NCBI GenBank assembly: GCA_002343185.1
Contig: DDRT01000001.1
Location: forward strand, 425-20,400
Direction: 5' to 3'
Length of the DNA: 19,976 bases
From: Deltaproteobacteria bacterium UBA2409
GTDB taxonomy: Bacteria; Bdellovibrionota_C; UBA2361; DDRT01
The position numbers and the translations under genes are program-made. Shown here piece by piece: positions 1 through 7,291 of this stretch. Position 1 is the stretch's first letter, and the number at the start of each line of letters is the position of its first letter. The notes beneath the pieces are model-generated. The model did no database searches. It saw only the letters and a list, made by a program, of their open reading frames with translations, and was not told the DNA's origin.

Positions 1-40
1 CAAATTAAATTAACCACTTACGCCATGAAGGTAAGAGGCA

Positions 41-96
41 TTGGGGGGCAGGCCTGGGAGGATTATGTCTGGACTGGCTTCAGCCCGACCCCCCAA
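41..96. repeat. GC-rich intergenic hairpin R1 (possible terminator)
   Basis: Eight-base arms TTGGGGGG (41-48) and CCCCCCAA (89-96) are perfect complements. The stem continues with mismatches through GGC (51-53) and GCC (83-85). It lies just beyond the stop codon of the minus-strand glycosyltransferase gene (stop 100-102). There is no T tract on its exit side, so a standard Rho-independent terminator is not shown. It shares the 18-base word TTATGTCTGGACTGGCTT (63-80) with hairpin R2 at 1480-1497, and its outer ends resemble those of the hairpin at 10051-10121. Confidence 0.6.
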
Positions 97-99
97 GCC

Positions 100-1410
100 T
101 CAAGGAGTGCACCTAACAATAAACAATCTTCCATCTCCATTTTCACAATTAAATGTTTTCATGAGTGTTTGACCTATCTCATCGTTTTTAGCTACTAAAA
201 GAACCTCCTTATCTGAAAGCTCCTCTAACATTTGAGGGATAGCTTTTAAGTTTATCGGAATTATATCTTTTGCACCGTATACAGTTAGTGGACTTGAGAG
301 ATAATTAGTTAAAAATGCCGGTTCAATTGAAGTAGGCTCTCCCTTATGCTCAGCGAGACCTGAGTAAAAAAGAGCCGGCTTATTCGATTCTAAAAGTTTA
401 TTTGCTATACCTCTATAATCTTGAGTCTCCCATTTTCGCTCCAAGTTTAACATTAAACATAAAAGACACATCACAACTGTAGCAACAGGAGGCACTTTTA
501 CTGTTGAAAAAAATGAAACTAGAAGAATAACTATCCCAGGGGTTGCCCAAAGGTAATATCTACTTACATTAGGTAAAAACCCTATTGTGACGAAAAAAAC
601 TAGCGCTGAGACAACCCACCAAATTACACCAATCGGGTTAAACCTTGGCTTTTTCTCCCCTTTTACGATGGCACAAAGTACTAACCCTACAAGTGATATC
701 GTCATTAAGGCACTTGGAAGAAATACACTTAAAAAAACACTGATCTCAGAATTTCCATCAAAAAAGATCTCATCTTTTCTGCCAAGAATTGAAACTAAGT
801 GTGGAACACCTAAAGACGAGAAAAAGCCTACCCAAAGAAAAATACTTACCCGTCTTATTATGGCAAAATGAACCAAAAAGATTAATGCTCCAAGATAGTG
901 CGCATAGAACACTGCTGCTCCACTCAGTACATAGCTTAATCCCCTAAAAAATCCTCTCTTAGTTCGATATTCTAGTAATAAATAAGTTGATAGAATTATC
1001 CAAAAAAAGGTAAATGCATAAGGTCTTGCACTAAACCATAGTGGCACTAAAGAATCATGTACAAAAAGAAAAGTCATTCCTAAAATTACAGGCTTTAAAT
1101 TTAAACTAATTAGTATTCTCCCGAATAAAATAACACTAAGAATTCCGCACAAAATAGAGAATGATCTCAAAGCTAACTCTGAGGCGCCAAAAACTTGAGA
1201 CCAATAATGCAGAACGAAATAATAAAATGGTGTCTGCCCTTGAAAAGTAGTAGATCTAAACCATACATCTCTAGGTGAATCTTTAATGATCCAAAACGTT
1301 AATGTTTCATCAAGCCAAAGACTGTCACTTAGTGGGGCATTAATTAAGAAAGCACCGACGATGATCATGAATAATGGTAAAAAATGAGTTCTCTCAAGTA
1401 GGGCTAGCAC
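100..1410 (-). CDS. GT-C fold membrane glycosyltransferase (ArnT/PMT, GT39-like)
   Basis: A 436-residue protein with many hydrophobic segments. The N-terminal region fits the GT-C superfamily: after the first membrane helix there is an acidic loop motif LWLDET (D34, E35, the usual place of the catalytic acid), then QGQTPFYYFVLHYW around 57-70 and FGASELALRSFS around 74-85, the typical 'h.P.Y..l...w...fG.se..lR' pattern of ArnT, PMT and RgtA-like enzymes. Such enzymes use polyprenyl-phosphate sugars as donors and act at the outer face of the inner membrane. The acceptor cannot be told from the sequence. The start is GTG at 1408-1410, with a weak upstream ribosome site; an internal ATG at codon 15 is the alternative. 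It lies 203 bp downstream of the LpxL-like gene on the same strand, which hints at a role in lipid A or surface glycan, by position only. Confidence 0.75.
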   Translation of the reverse strand: MLALLERTHFLPLFMIIVGAFLINAPLSDSLWLDETLTFWIIKDSPRDVWFRSTTFQGQTPFYYFVLHYWSQVFGASELALRSFSILCGILSVILFGRILISLNLKPVILGMTFLFVHDSLVPLWFSARPYAFTFFWIILSTYLLLEYRTKRGFFRGLSYVLSGAAVFYAHYLGALIFLVHFAIIRRVSIFLWVGFFSSLGVPHLVSILGRKDEIFFDGNSEISVFLSVFLPSALMTISLVGLVLCAIVKGEKKPRFNPIGVIWWVVSALVFFVTIGFLPNVSRYYLWATPGIVILLVSFFSTVKVPPVATVVMCLLCLMLNLERKWETQDYRGIANKLLESNKPALFYSGLAEHKGEPTSIEPAFLTNYLSSPLTVYGAKDIIPINLKAIPQMLEELSDKEVLLVAKNDEIGQTLMKTFNCENGDGRLFIVRCTP

Positions 1411-1435
1411 AGGATAAAGATATCATTTACTCTGC

Positions 1436-1458
1436 ACTTTTCGCATCCTTTGAAAAGT
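1436..1458. promoter_or_regulatory. Short dyad upstream of glycosyltransferase gene (possible operator)
   Basis: ACTTTTC (1436-1442) and GAAAAGT (1452-1458) form a 7-bp inverted repeat with a 9-nt spacer, 26 bp upstream of the minus-strand GTG start at 1410. I see no clear -35/-10 pair next to it. It could be an operator or chance in AT-rich DNA. Confidence 0.2.
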
Positions 1459-1479
1459 CATGCCTCGTCAGCGTTTAAT

Positions 1480-1537
1480 TTATGTCTGGACTGGCTTTCA
1501 TGTCCTCCGTAGCTTCAGCGAAGGAGGAAGCCAGTCC
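1480..1537. repeat. Compound intergenic hairpin R2
   Basis: Arms GGACTGGCTT (1488-1497) and AAGCCAGTCC (1528-1537) are perfect 10-bp complements. They enclose a second stem, TCCTCC (1503-1508) with GGAGGA (1523-1528), which competes for base 1528. The left flank and arm (1480-1497) repeat 18 bases of R1 (63-80) exactly. It lies between the acyltransferase and glycosyltransferase genes, so read-through transcription on the minus strand would carry it. Confidence 0.7.
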
Positions 1538-1547
1538 TTGAAGTTAA

Positions 1548-1597
1548 GGTCAGGTCTGTTTCTGATTTGTCCGCTGGCACGGACAACAGACCTGACC
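1548..1597. repeat. Intergenic hairpin R3, probable transcription end of the acyltransferase gene
   Basis: GGTCAGGTCTGTT (1548-1560) and AACAGACCTGACC (1585-1597) are perfect 13-bp arms. An inner stem TTGTCCG (1567-1573) with CGGACAA (1580-1586) competes for the last two arm bases. A small hairpin CCAGG/CCTGG (1596-1600/1606-1610) follows directly, ending three bases short of the stop codon of the minus-strand gene. The word CCTGACCAGGCAA (1591-1603) recurs at 5648-5660 and, inverted, inside the hairpin at 10051-10121. No T tract is seen on the exit side. Confidence 0.7.
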
Positions 1598-1613
1598 AGG
1601 CAACTCCTGGCAT

Positions 1614-2480
1614 TCAGTATACCTTTTCATTAAACTCTTGGGTTCTCCACCTTCTGTGAAACCAAAACCACCCTTCAGGATATTCTCTTATCCTCCTCTC
1701 TAGTTCTTGATGGAGTCTTATTAGTAGTTTTTCTGTGAATTCCTCATCTTCCAATATATCATGATAATCTATCTTTCTGCCCTCAACTATAAACTTTGAT
1801 TCTGCAGGCCTGACAGTCCAGAAAACTAGGCTTGCTTTAGTTTTCTTTAAAAGAAGCGGGATTATTTTTGTCGTAGCAGCATTCTTCCCAAAAAGAGGCA
1901 CAAAAGAAGCAAAATTTCTTGTTACATTCTGATCGAATAGAATACCTACTGATTCTTTGTTTTGAATTGCTCTAAGAGACCCTTTGATAGCGCCTTTTCG
2001 ATCTATTGCACTCCCACCAGAAGAGGCTCTTCTTTTTTGCCACCATTCGTTTAAGAATTTTTGCTTGAAAGCTCTTGTTACAAAGTTAGTAACAACTCCA
2101 TTTTGGTTAAGAGCATGGAGAATTATCTCAAAGTTTCCTATATGAGCGGTTGCACTCACTCCACCAGTAACCTTAATTTCTTCGATATACTGACTGACTA
2201 AAGCTGGATCATTAAAAACGACATTTTCTTTTACCCACTTTGGATCATGATATGGAGCCCGAATCATGTCGGCAAAAATTTGTGCTAACTCTTTTTTATG
2301 ATGCTTATAGATTCTTTCTCGCTCAAACTCAGTTAGATCAGGGAAAGCAATTTTGAGATTGACTTGAGCCACCCTCTTTAGTTCTGGTTTGAGCAGAAGA
2401 TAGATCTCTAAAGCACCTCTAAAGAAAAATTGAGGGAGTCTCTTTAAAAACCACTCTACACAGTTTAGGATCGTAAGCAC
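1614..2480 (-). CDS. LpxL/HtrB-family lysophospholipid (lipid A) acyltransferase
   Basis: Numbering below counts from the TTG codon at 2481-2483, one codon upstream of the GTG used here. The protein has the HX4E acyltransferase motif as HIGNFE (H114, E119), the conserved block GILFDQN (180-186) followed by PLFGK, and the C-terminal GWFWFHRRWRT (271-281) typical of lauroyl/myristoyl transferases. The family adds secondary acyl chains to Kdo2-lipid A at the inner face of the cytoplasmic membrane. At about 288 residues it is slightly shorter than E. coli LpxL (about 306), mainly at the N terminus, where one hydrophobic segment (about 18-32) remains. Either GTG (2478-2480) or TTG (2481-2483) may start it; neither has a good ribosome site. 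It diverges from the nuclease gene with only about 20 bp between starts. The substrate chain is unknown; a broader lysophospholipid acyltransferase role is possible. Confidence 0.83.
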   Translation of the reverse strand: MLTILNCVEWFLKRLPQFFFRGALEIYLLLKPELKRVAQVNLKIAFPDLTEFERERIYKHHKKELAQIFADMIRAPYHDPKWVKENVVFNDPALVSQYIEEIKVTGGVSATAHIGNFEIILHALNQNGVVTNFVTRAFKQKFLNEWWQKRRASSGGSAIDRKGAIKGSLRAIQNKESVGILFDQNVTRNFASFVPLFGKNAATTKIIPLLLKKTKASLVFWTVRPAESKFIVEGRKIDYHDILEDEEFTEKLLIRLHQELERRIREYPEGWFWFHRRWRTQEFNEKVY

Positions 2481-2483
2481 CAA

Positions 2484-2503
2484 CGAAAAGGTATACTACT
2501 AAA
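2484..2503. promoter_or_regulatory. 20-bp divergent start region with a shared -10-like box
   Basis: The gap between the divergent acyltransferase and nuclease genes holds a near-palindromic AGTATAC-type box. On the plus strand it reads TATACT (2492-2497), 6 nt before the ATG at 2504. On the minus strand it reads TAGTAT (2498-2493), 9 nt before the TTG at 2483. Transcription starting about 7 nt after either box would begin at or next to the start codon. No convincing -35 box is seen; AAAAGG (2485-2490) could instead be a distant ribosome site for the nuclease. Confidence 0.35.
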
Positions 2504-2989
2504 ATGAAATTTCTTCGAGTCCTACTGCTTCTTGTATCAACTGTATTTGCTGATGAGGCTACTGTGGTCAAGATATTTGATGGAGATACAATTCAAGTGA
2601 ATAATGGTGGAACTATTCAAACTATAAGATTTCTAGGGATAGACACCCCTGAAACTAGGATTAATGAAAAGCTTAGTAATGATTCTAAAAGGACAAAGCA
2701 GTCAACTGAAAAAATAATAGCGCTGGGCAATAAATCGAAAGCCTACCTTGAATCTATTCTATCCGTAGGTGACAAAGTAAGACTTGAGTATGACCTTAAC
2801 CTTTACCAAGGAAATAGACTTCTTGCCTATGTTTATAAGGATAGTGGGGATATGCTCAATTTAAAACTAATTGAATCTGGATTTGCTACAACTATGACCA
2901 TACCTCCGAACGTGAAATACGCAGATACTTTCAAGAAAGCTGAAAATCTTGCAAGAAAAGAAAGAAAAGGCAATTGGAATGAACAGTAA
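2504..2989 (+). CDS. Secreted thermonuclease-family (SNase-like) nuclease
   Basis: A 161-residue protein with a signal peptide (hydrophobic 4-15, likely cut after VFA at 16) and a complete staphylococcal-nuclease (OB-fold) domain. Visible catalytic residues match the family: DGDT with D28 (as D21 in S. aureus nuclease), R42, the IDTPE block with D47, T48 and E50 (as D40, T41, E43), and R105 in QGNRLLAYVY (as R87). These bind calcium and the phosphodiester for cleavage of DNA or RNA in the periplasm or outside the cell. The length is right for one SNase domain. The next gene starts inside its last codons (overlap 2979-2989), so the two are probably translated together. The start is ATG with AAAAGG 13 nt upstream, or leaderless. 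Confidence 0.88.
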   Translation: MKFLRVLLLLVSTVFADEATVVKIFDGDTIQVNNGGTIQTIRFLGIDTPETRINEKLSNDSKRTKQSTEKIIALGNKSKAYLESILSVGDKVRLEYDLNLYQGNRLLAYVYKDSGDMLNLKLIESGFATTMTIPPNVKYADTFKKAENLARKERKGNWNEQ

Positions 2990-4130
2990 CGTCGACACTC
3001 TAAAACTAAATGATAAAACGATCACATTAGTCGGCACTGCTCATATTAGTAAAGATAGTATTGAGCTTGTTAAGCAAGTCTTAGATACAGTAAAGCCGGA
3101 CACTGTGTGCGTTGAACTATGCGAGAACAGATATAACAGTTTAAGAAATCCAGAAGCCTGGAAGAAAACCAACATAGTAGAAGTCATAAAGTCAGGCAGA
3201 TCTCACCTACTACTTGCACAGTTAATCCTGGGGAGCTATCAAAAAAAATTAGGAAAGAATTTACAGATAAAGCCTGGGGCAGAGATGATGGCAGCTGTAG
3301 AAAGGGCTGAAGAGATAGGGTCGAAGATCTCATTAATAGATAGAGATATAAAAGTGACTCTAAAAAGAACCTGGGGATCTATTGGTTTTGTGAGTTTCGT
3401 AAAACTTCTGTGGGCAGGTATTAAATCTTCATTTGATAAGACCGAAATTACGGAAGAAGAGATTGAAAGACTAAAAACCTCAGATGCACTAGCTGAGGCT
3501 TTAAGTGAGTTTTCAAGATATCTTCCAGAAATTCAATCTACATTGATCGATGAACGTGATCGATATATGGCTCAACTAATCGCTAATCAGGAAGGGGAAA
3601 ATATCGTTGCAGTTGTTGGAGCAGGTCACGTTCCAGGTATGAAGAGATACCTATATGAACCTCAAGATCTTGAAAGTTTAATTGAAACACCATCAGGATC
3701 GAAATTGGGCAGGGTTTTTGGTTACGGGATTCCAGTTTTATTTTTCGGACTTTTATTTCTTGGTGTTTATCAAAGTGGAATTGAAGCAGGGGCATCAATC
3801 TTGCAATCATGGGCATTAATTACTGGTGGTTTTGGTGCACTAGGAGCATTAATAACTTTCTGCCATCCTATAACTGTAATTATTTCATTTTTAATTGCAC
3901 CTATTGCTACACTTCATCCAGTACTTGCTACTGGCTGGTTCACTGGTCTATGCGAAGCAATGATCAGAAAGCCAACCGTAAGAGATTTTGAAACTGTACT
4001 AGATGACCTAAGCACTTTTAAGGGAGCATTTACTAACCGTGTAAGTAGAATCTTGGTTGTAATTGCTGTAACAAATCTCTGCGCAAGCATGGGAACAATA
4101 TTGGGAATCACAAAAATAGCTAGCCAGTGA
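2979..4130 (+). CDS. TraB/PrgY-family membrane protein
   Basis: A TraB-family protein of 383 residues from the chosen start. The N-terminal domain has the family's signature positions: GTAH (19-22), CVELCENRY (44-52), an ERDRYMA helix (about 192-198) and GAGHVPGM (214-221). The GTAH and GAGH histidines with the VE glutamate are the expected metal-site residues of the TraB/Tiki-like fold. The C-terminal third has several membrane segments (about 248-265, 279-320 and 359-378). The start is ATG at 2979 with AAAGG 8 nt before it; a longer reading from TTG at 2949 is possible but less likely. The family includes Enterococcus PrgY, which reduces peptide pheromone activity, and is proposed to be a membrane protease or chelatase-like enzyme. 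The role here is unknown. The ATG overlaps the nuclease gene by 11 nt, and the next gene follows after 7 nt. Confidence 0.83.
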   Translation: MNSNVDTLKLNDKTITLVGTAHISKDSIELVKQVLDTVKPDTVCVELCENRYNSLRNPEAWKKTNIVEVIKSGRSHLLLAQLILGSYQKKLGKNLQIKPGAEMMAAVERAEEIGSKISLIDRDIKVTLKRTWGSIGFVSFVKLLWAGIKSSFDKTEITEEEIERLKTSDALAEALSEFSRYLPEIQSTLIDERDRYMAQLIANQEGENIVAVVGAGHVPGMKRYLYEPQDLESLIETPSGSKLGRVFGYGIPVLFFGLLFLGVYQSGIEAGASILQSWALITGGFGALGALITFCHPITVIISFLIAPIATLHPVLATGWFTGLCEAMIRKPTVRDFETVLDDLSTFKGAFTNRVSRILVVIAVTNLCASMGTILGITKIASQ

Positions 4131-4137
4131 GTAACCA

Positions 4138-4608
4138 ATGATAAAAGATCTTAAATTAATTTTGACGTTGTTTCTAATCGGTGGTGGTCTTTTGACTTTA
4201 TTTTATTCAGGATTTGTTACTATTAATAGAGTAAGAGAACTTGAGGCTTTAAAGAAAAATTCTGTAAAAAAAGAAGGGATACTTATTGAGCTTCCGAAAG
4301 CTCACGGTTCAGGGCCAAAAAACGAGCCTGATTACTCATACAAAATTAAGGACTCTGAAGTTTTAGGATTCATAAAAGGTAGAGGCCCATTTAGGATTCC
4401 ACTTGGAAGCCATTCTGTAAAAGACCTTGAAAATCCTCCAGTCCCCGGGGAAACGCTCGAGGTTAGTTACATAAACGACCTAGTTCACGCACCCTTTACT
4501 GTGCAGGATAAGCATATAAATTATGCTTGGGCTGTTCTTTCAATCACTTCAATTATAACGCTTTTTTCAACCCTTGGACTCGTTTTCGTAGTAAGATTTA
4601 TTTTGTGA
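4138..4608 (+). CDS. Small two-TM protein, DUF3592-like
   Basis: A 156-residue protein with a membrane helix near each end (about 7-27 and 130-153) and a soluble domain between. The middle resembles DUF3592: a strand ending in the YSYKI segment (66-70), a GRGPFRIPLGS segment, then PPVPGETLEVSYIND (100-114), where these proteins have 'G..v.V.Y.p.np'. No enzyme motif is visible. It starts 7 nt after the TraB gene with a GTGAG ribosome site, so it belongs to the same operon. Function unknown; the domain label rests on pattern memory, not a search. Confidence 0.6.
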   Translation: MIKDLKLILTLFLIGGGLLTLFYSGFVTINRVRELEALKKNSVKKEGILIELPKAHGSGPKNEPDYSYKIKDSEVLGFIKGRGPFRIPLGSHSVKDLENPPVPGETLEVSYINDLVHAPFTVQDKHINYAWAVLSITSIITLFSTLGLVFVVRFIL

Positions 4609-4623
4609 TATAGTCACCCAATT

Positions 4624-5577
4624 GTGACAGGAGAGATAGATTACGGAGAAAAAATTATAAGAGATTTTGCTGGCTCACTTGAAGCTCTCAATCTCTCATC
4701 TGATTTCGAGTTTGCTGTAAAAACCATTCTTAGTATGAATCCTCAAGGTAGGGTTGTTGTTACCGGAATGGGCAAAGCTGGAATTATTGGAACAAAGATT
4801 TCAGCTACACTTGCAAGCGTTGGCGTTCCATCATTTTTTCTACATCCGGCTGAAGCAATACATGGAGATCTTGGAAGATTCACGAAAGTTGATCTTGCAT
4901 TAATCTTATCAAACTCTGGCGAAACCCCTGAGATTCTTTCATTAATTCCCCATCTAAAAAGGATCCCCTGCCCTATTATTTCTGTAACCAAAGATAAGGA
5001 CTCTACCTTAGGACAACATAGCGATCTTGTATTAGCGATTGGAGAATCAAAAGAAGCTGGACCTCTTGCCCTCGCTCCTACAACGAGCACCATATTGATG
5101 CTTGCTATTGGAGATGCATTAGCAATGACTCTTGCTTACAAAAAGGGGATCTCTCCTCAGGCCTTTGCTTCCTATCACCCAGGTGGTGATTTAGGACGAT
5201 CATTAAAGAAGGTAAAGGAGATAATGAGAAAAGGAGAAAATATTTGTGTCTGCAAGGAATCAGATACTGCAAAAGAAGTTCTTCATGCAATTACAATTAC
5301 GCCAGGAAGACCTGGGGCTGCAATAATTGTAAATGGAAATGGCAAAGTTTCAGGGATCTTTACTGACGGAGATTTAAGAAGATGCTTAGACTCTGAACCA
5401 GACTTTCTCAACTTTCCAATAAAAAACTTTATGGGAAAGAATCCAAAAACTGTATCAGAAGATATGTTTGCACAGGATGCATTACTTGTTTTAACTGAAC
5501 ATAAGATCGATCAGGTTATAGTAATAGACTCCGAAATGAGTCCAGTTGGATTAGTTGATATTCAAGATTTAGTCTAA
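4624..5577 (+). CDS. kdsD: Arabinose-5-phosphate isomerase (SIS plus two CBS domains)
   Basis: This enzyme interconverts D-ribulose 5-phosphate and D-arabinose 5-phosphate, the first step toward Kdo for lipopolysaccharide, in the cytoplasm. The SIS domain (about 40-175) has GMGKAG (48-53), HPAEAIHGDLG (74-84), SNSGET (96-101), ALAPTTST (149-156) and SYHPGGDLGR (183-192), all characteristic of KdsD/GutQ. Two CBS domains follow: about 200-255 with FTDGDLRR, and 265-317 ending VGLVDIQDLV. The length of 317 residues is close to E. coli KdsD (328). The start is GTG at 4624, 15 nt after the preceding stop, without a clear ribosome site, so translational coupling is likely. No other Kdo genes are near. 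The GutQ paralogue differs mainly by context (sorbitol genes, absent here), so KdsD is the better name. Confidence 0.92.
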   Translation: MTGEIDYGEKIIRDFAGSLEALNLSSDFEFAVKTILSMNPQGRVVVTGMGKAGIIGTKISATLASVGVPSFFLHPAEAIHGDLGRFTKVDLALILSNSGETPEILSLIPHLKRIPCPIISVTKDKDSTLGQHSDLVLAIGESKEAGPLALAPTTSTILMLAIGDALAMTLAYKKGISPQAFASYHPGGDLGRSLKKVKEIMRKGENICVCKESDTAKEVLHAITITPGRPGAAIIVNGNGKVSGIFTDGDLRRCLDSEPDFLNFPIKNFMGKNPKTVSEDMFAQDALLVLTEHKIDQVIVIDSEMSPVGLVDIQDLV

Positions 5578-5627
5578 AATATTTTTGATAGGCTCTGGAG
5601 AGTTTGACTGCTAACACCGTAATTTAC

Positions 5628-5702
5628 TTGGGGGTCAGGCCGGAAGGCCTGACCAGGCAAATGCAAGCAACAGTCTTGTCAGGCCTTCCGGCCCGCTTTT
5701 TT
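5628..5702 (+). terminator. Hairpin R4 and T tract, terminator of kdsD operon
   Basis: GGCCGGAAGGCCTGAC (5638-5653) pairs perfectly over 16 bp with GTCAGGCCTTCCGGCC (5678-5693), and TTTTTT follows at 5697-5702, as in a Rho-independent terminator for plus-strand transcription. The left arm is also a palindrome alone: GGTCAGGCC (5633-5641) with GGCCTGACC (5646-5654) around a GGAA loop. Bases 5628-5656 match 10051-10079 with one mismatch in 29. It contains the shared word CCTGACCAGGCAA (5648-5660). Confidence 0.85.
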
Positions 5703-5733
5703 GCTTCCTAAATTTTTAGCCAAACTATAGGGA

Positions 5734-5764
5734 AACATGTATTCTGTATAACTCAGCACATGTT
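5734..5764 (-). terminator. Weak hairpin after the ABC operon
   Basis: AACATGT (5734-5740) and ACATGTT (5758-5764) form a 7-bp inverted repeat one base after the minus-strand stop of the LivG-like gene (5766-5768). Only a short TTT follows on the minus strand, so termination would be weak. Minus-strand transcripts that pass it run into hairpin R4. Confidence 0.3.
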
Positions 5765-5765
5765 C

Positions 5766-6437
5766 TCATCCAAAATATATCTCCTGTAAGTATGGATCTT
5801 TTCTAACTTGATCGGGCTTACCAGACATAACAATCTCACCCTGAAACAAAACCAGGACTCTGTCACAAAGTGAGCTTATGAACTGAATATCATGCTCTAT
5901 AATTAATAATGATCTCGTTTTTGATTTTAAGGAATTGATTCTATCTGCTAGTACCTGTTTCATATTTGGAGCAACTCCTGCAGTTGGTTCATCAAGGAGC
6001 AAAACTTTTGGATCAAAAATTTCAGCTCTTATTAACTCTAAAAGCCTCTTTTGTCCTCCTGAAAGAACGCTTGCTGGCTCTTTAGCTTTATTAAGTAATC
6101 CAATCGCTTTAAGTAATTCATCATAGGGAACTTTTTTACCGGTGATGATGAGATTCTCTAATACGGTGAGCTCACCAAATATTCCACCTGATTGAAAAAC
6201 TCGTCCTATCCCCTTTTGAGCGCGGATAAAAGGTGGATAATTTTCAATTCGTTCCCCATCCAGCTCTATAGTTCCTGATATTTCTCTTATAAATCCAGAG
6301 ATAACATTAAAAAGAGTTGTTTTTCCGGAACCATTTGGTCCAATTATTCCAACCGTCTCTCCTTGATCAATCTTGAAACTTAGATTTTTTAGGATCAGGG
6401 AGCCACCTAATGAAACTACAATATCTTCTACCTTCAT
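5766..6437 (-). CDS. LivG-like ABC transporter ATP-binding protein
   Basis: A 223-residue ATPase with Walker A GPNGSGKTT (33-41), Q-loop Q82, signature LSGGQ (125-129), Walker B VLLLDEP (145-151) and switch histidine H182 in IIEHD. The wording around the motifs (IGRVFQ, 'LLDEPTAGVAPN') fits the LivG/LivF group of hydrophobic amino acid, urea and amide importers. It overlaps the LivM-like gene by 4 nt (6434-6437), so it is the last gene of a coupled four-gene operon. The window holds only one ATPase for this permease pair, whereas Liv systems normally have LivG and LivF. It may act as a homodimer or pair with a subunit encoded elsewhere. Substrate unknown. Confidence 0.88.
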   Translation of the reverse strand: MKVEDIVVSLGGSLILKNLSFKIDQGETVGIIGPNGSGKTTLFNVISGFIREISGTIELDGERIENYPPFIRAQKGIGRVFQSGGIFGELTVLENLIITGKKVPYDELLKAIGLLNKAKEPASVLSGGQKRLLELIRAEIFDPKVLLLDEPTAGVAPNMKQVLADRINSLKSKTRSLLIIEHDIQFISSLCDRVLVLFQGEIVMSGKPDQVRKDPYLQEIYFG

Positions 6438-7291
6438 ATGACTCTTCCAAAAATCTTTTCTCGGGTTAAATAGATCGCAAAAAATAAGATCAAAGAATAA
6501 ATAAGCTGCCTAAGACTTCCAAGAATACTCGTATAGTTTTGAAGAAATTCTACGAATCTTATCGCCTCTGGAAGAAGAATAACAAAAAAACTAGCTATAA
6601 CTGTTCCAAAGAACGAGCCTGGTCTTCCAATTAATACAATAGTTACTAGGAGCATTATTTCAGAGAGTGCAAAGGAGCTTGGATCGATATACTTTAGATA
6701 ATATGCAAATAGCGATCCTGAAACGCCACAGAAGAACCCTGAAATGACAAAGGCCTTTAGCCTTACAATTTTCGGATCAATCTTTAAAGAACTTGCTACA
6801 ATCTCGGAATCCGCCAATCCTCTTAGGAGGAGAGTAAGTCTAGAGTTAAAAACTAGCTTTAAGATAAGAAGTCCAGCGGTTGAAACTAAAAATATAAAAA
6901 TAAACATATCTAATGAGGTGTCATAAAGACTTGGGATTCCAGGAATTCCCATAACTCCTCTAGTTACAGTTCTAAAGTTAATAAACACAGACTGAACTAC
7001 GTAGTGAAATGCCAAAGTTGCTACTGCAAAGTATTCCTCTTTAAGTCTTCCAGAGGTAAAAACTATGACGGATGCAAAAACACTTGAAGTAACCCCACTT
7101 AAAAAAATTAAACTCCATTGATCTAATCCATAATCTACTGCTCCAATTGCTGTTACATAGGAACCAATTCCAAATAATGCCACATGGCCTAATGAGAAAA
7201 GCTTTCCTGCTCCTAAAATTAAATTAAGGCTCTGAGCTAAGAGTATGTAAATGAATAATAATGATCCAAGATGAAGCAAATAGTTTGTCAT
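6434..7291 (-). CDS. LivM-like branched-chain-type ABC permease
   Basis: A 285-residue polytopic membrane protein of the LivM group. Family features include LNLILGAGKLFSLGHVALFG near residue 22, the loop TRGVMGIPGIP (LivM proteins show 'T.G..GI.GIP'), the cytoplasmic segment LRGLADSEIVASSLKID (ATPase-coupling region, usually with the 'alGin' tail) and SGSLFAYYLKYIDPSSF. It pairs with the LivH-like permease to form the channel. It overlaps both neighbours by 4 nt (6434-6437 and 7288-7291), so translation is coupled. Transport direction is inferred as import from the family. The solute cannot be named, because no periplasmic binding protein is encoded next to it. Confidence 0.87.
   Translation of the reverse strand: MTNYLLHLGSLLFIYILLAQSLNLILGAGKLFSLGHVALFGIGSYVTAIGAVDYGLDQWSLIFLSGVTSSVFASVIVFTSGRLKEEYFAVATLAFHYVVQSVFINFRTVTRGVMGIPGIPSLYDTSLDMFIFIFLVSTAGLLILKLVFNSRLTLLLRGLADSEIVASSLKIDPKIVRLKAFVISGFFCGVSGSLFAYYLKYIDPSSFALSEIMLLVTIVLIGRPGSFFGTVIASFFVILLPEAIRFVEFLQNYTSILGSLRQLIYSLILFFAIYLTREKIFGRVI

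Noticed and set aside
587..871. 94-residue plus-strand ORF inside the glycosyltransferase gene
   Set aside because: It has a low-complexity Lys/Thr composition typical of an antisense frame and lies wholly within a well-supported membrane protein gene.
2949..2978. Longer TraB N terminus from TTG at 2949
   Set aside because: ATG at 2979 has a well-placed AAAGG and gives a normal family N terminus; the extra residues (MQEKKEKAIG) look like out-of-frame nuclease tail.
4743..5093. 116-residue minus-strand ORF inside kdsD
   Set aside because: It is a shadow of the conserved SIS domain on the opposite strand; the plus-strand motifs are certain.
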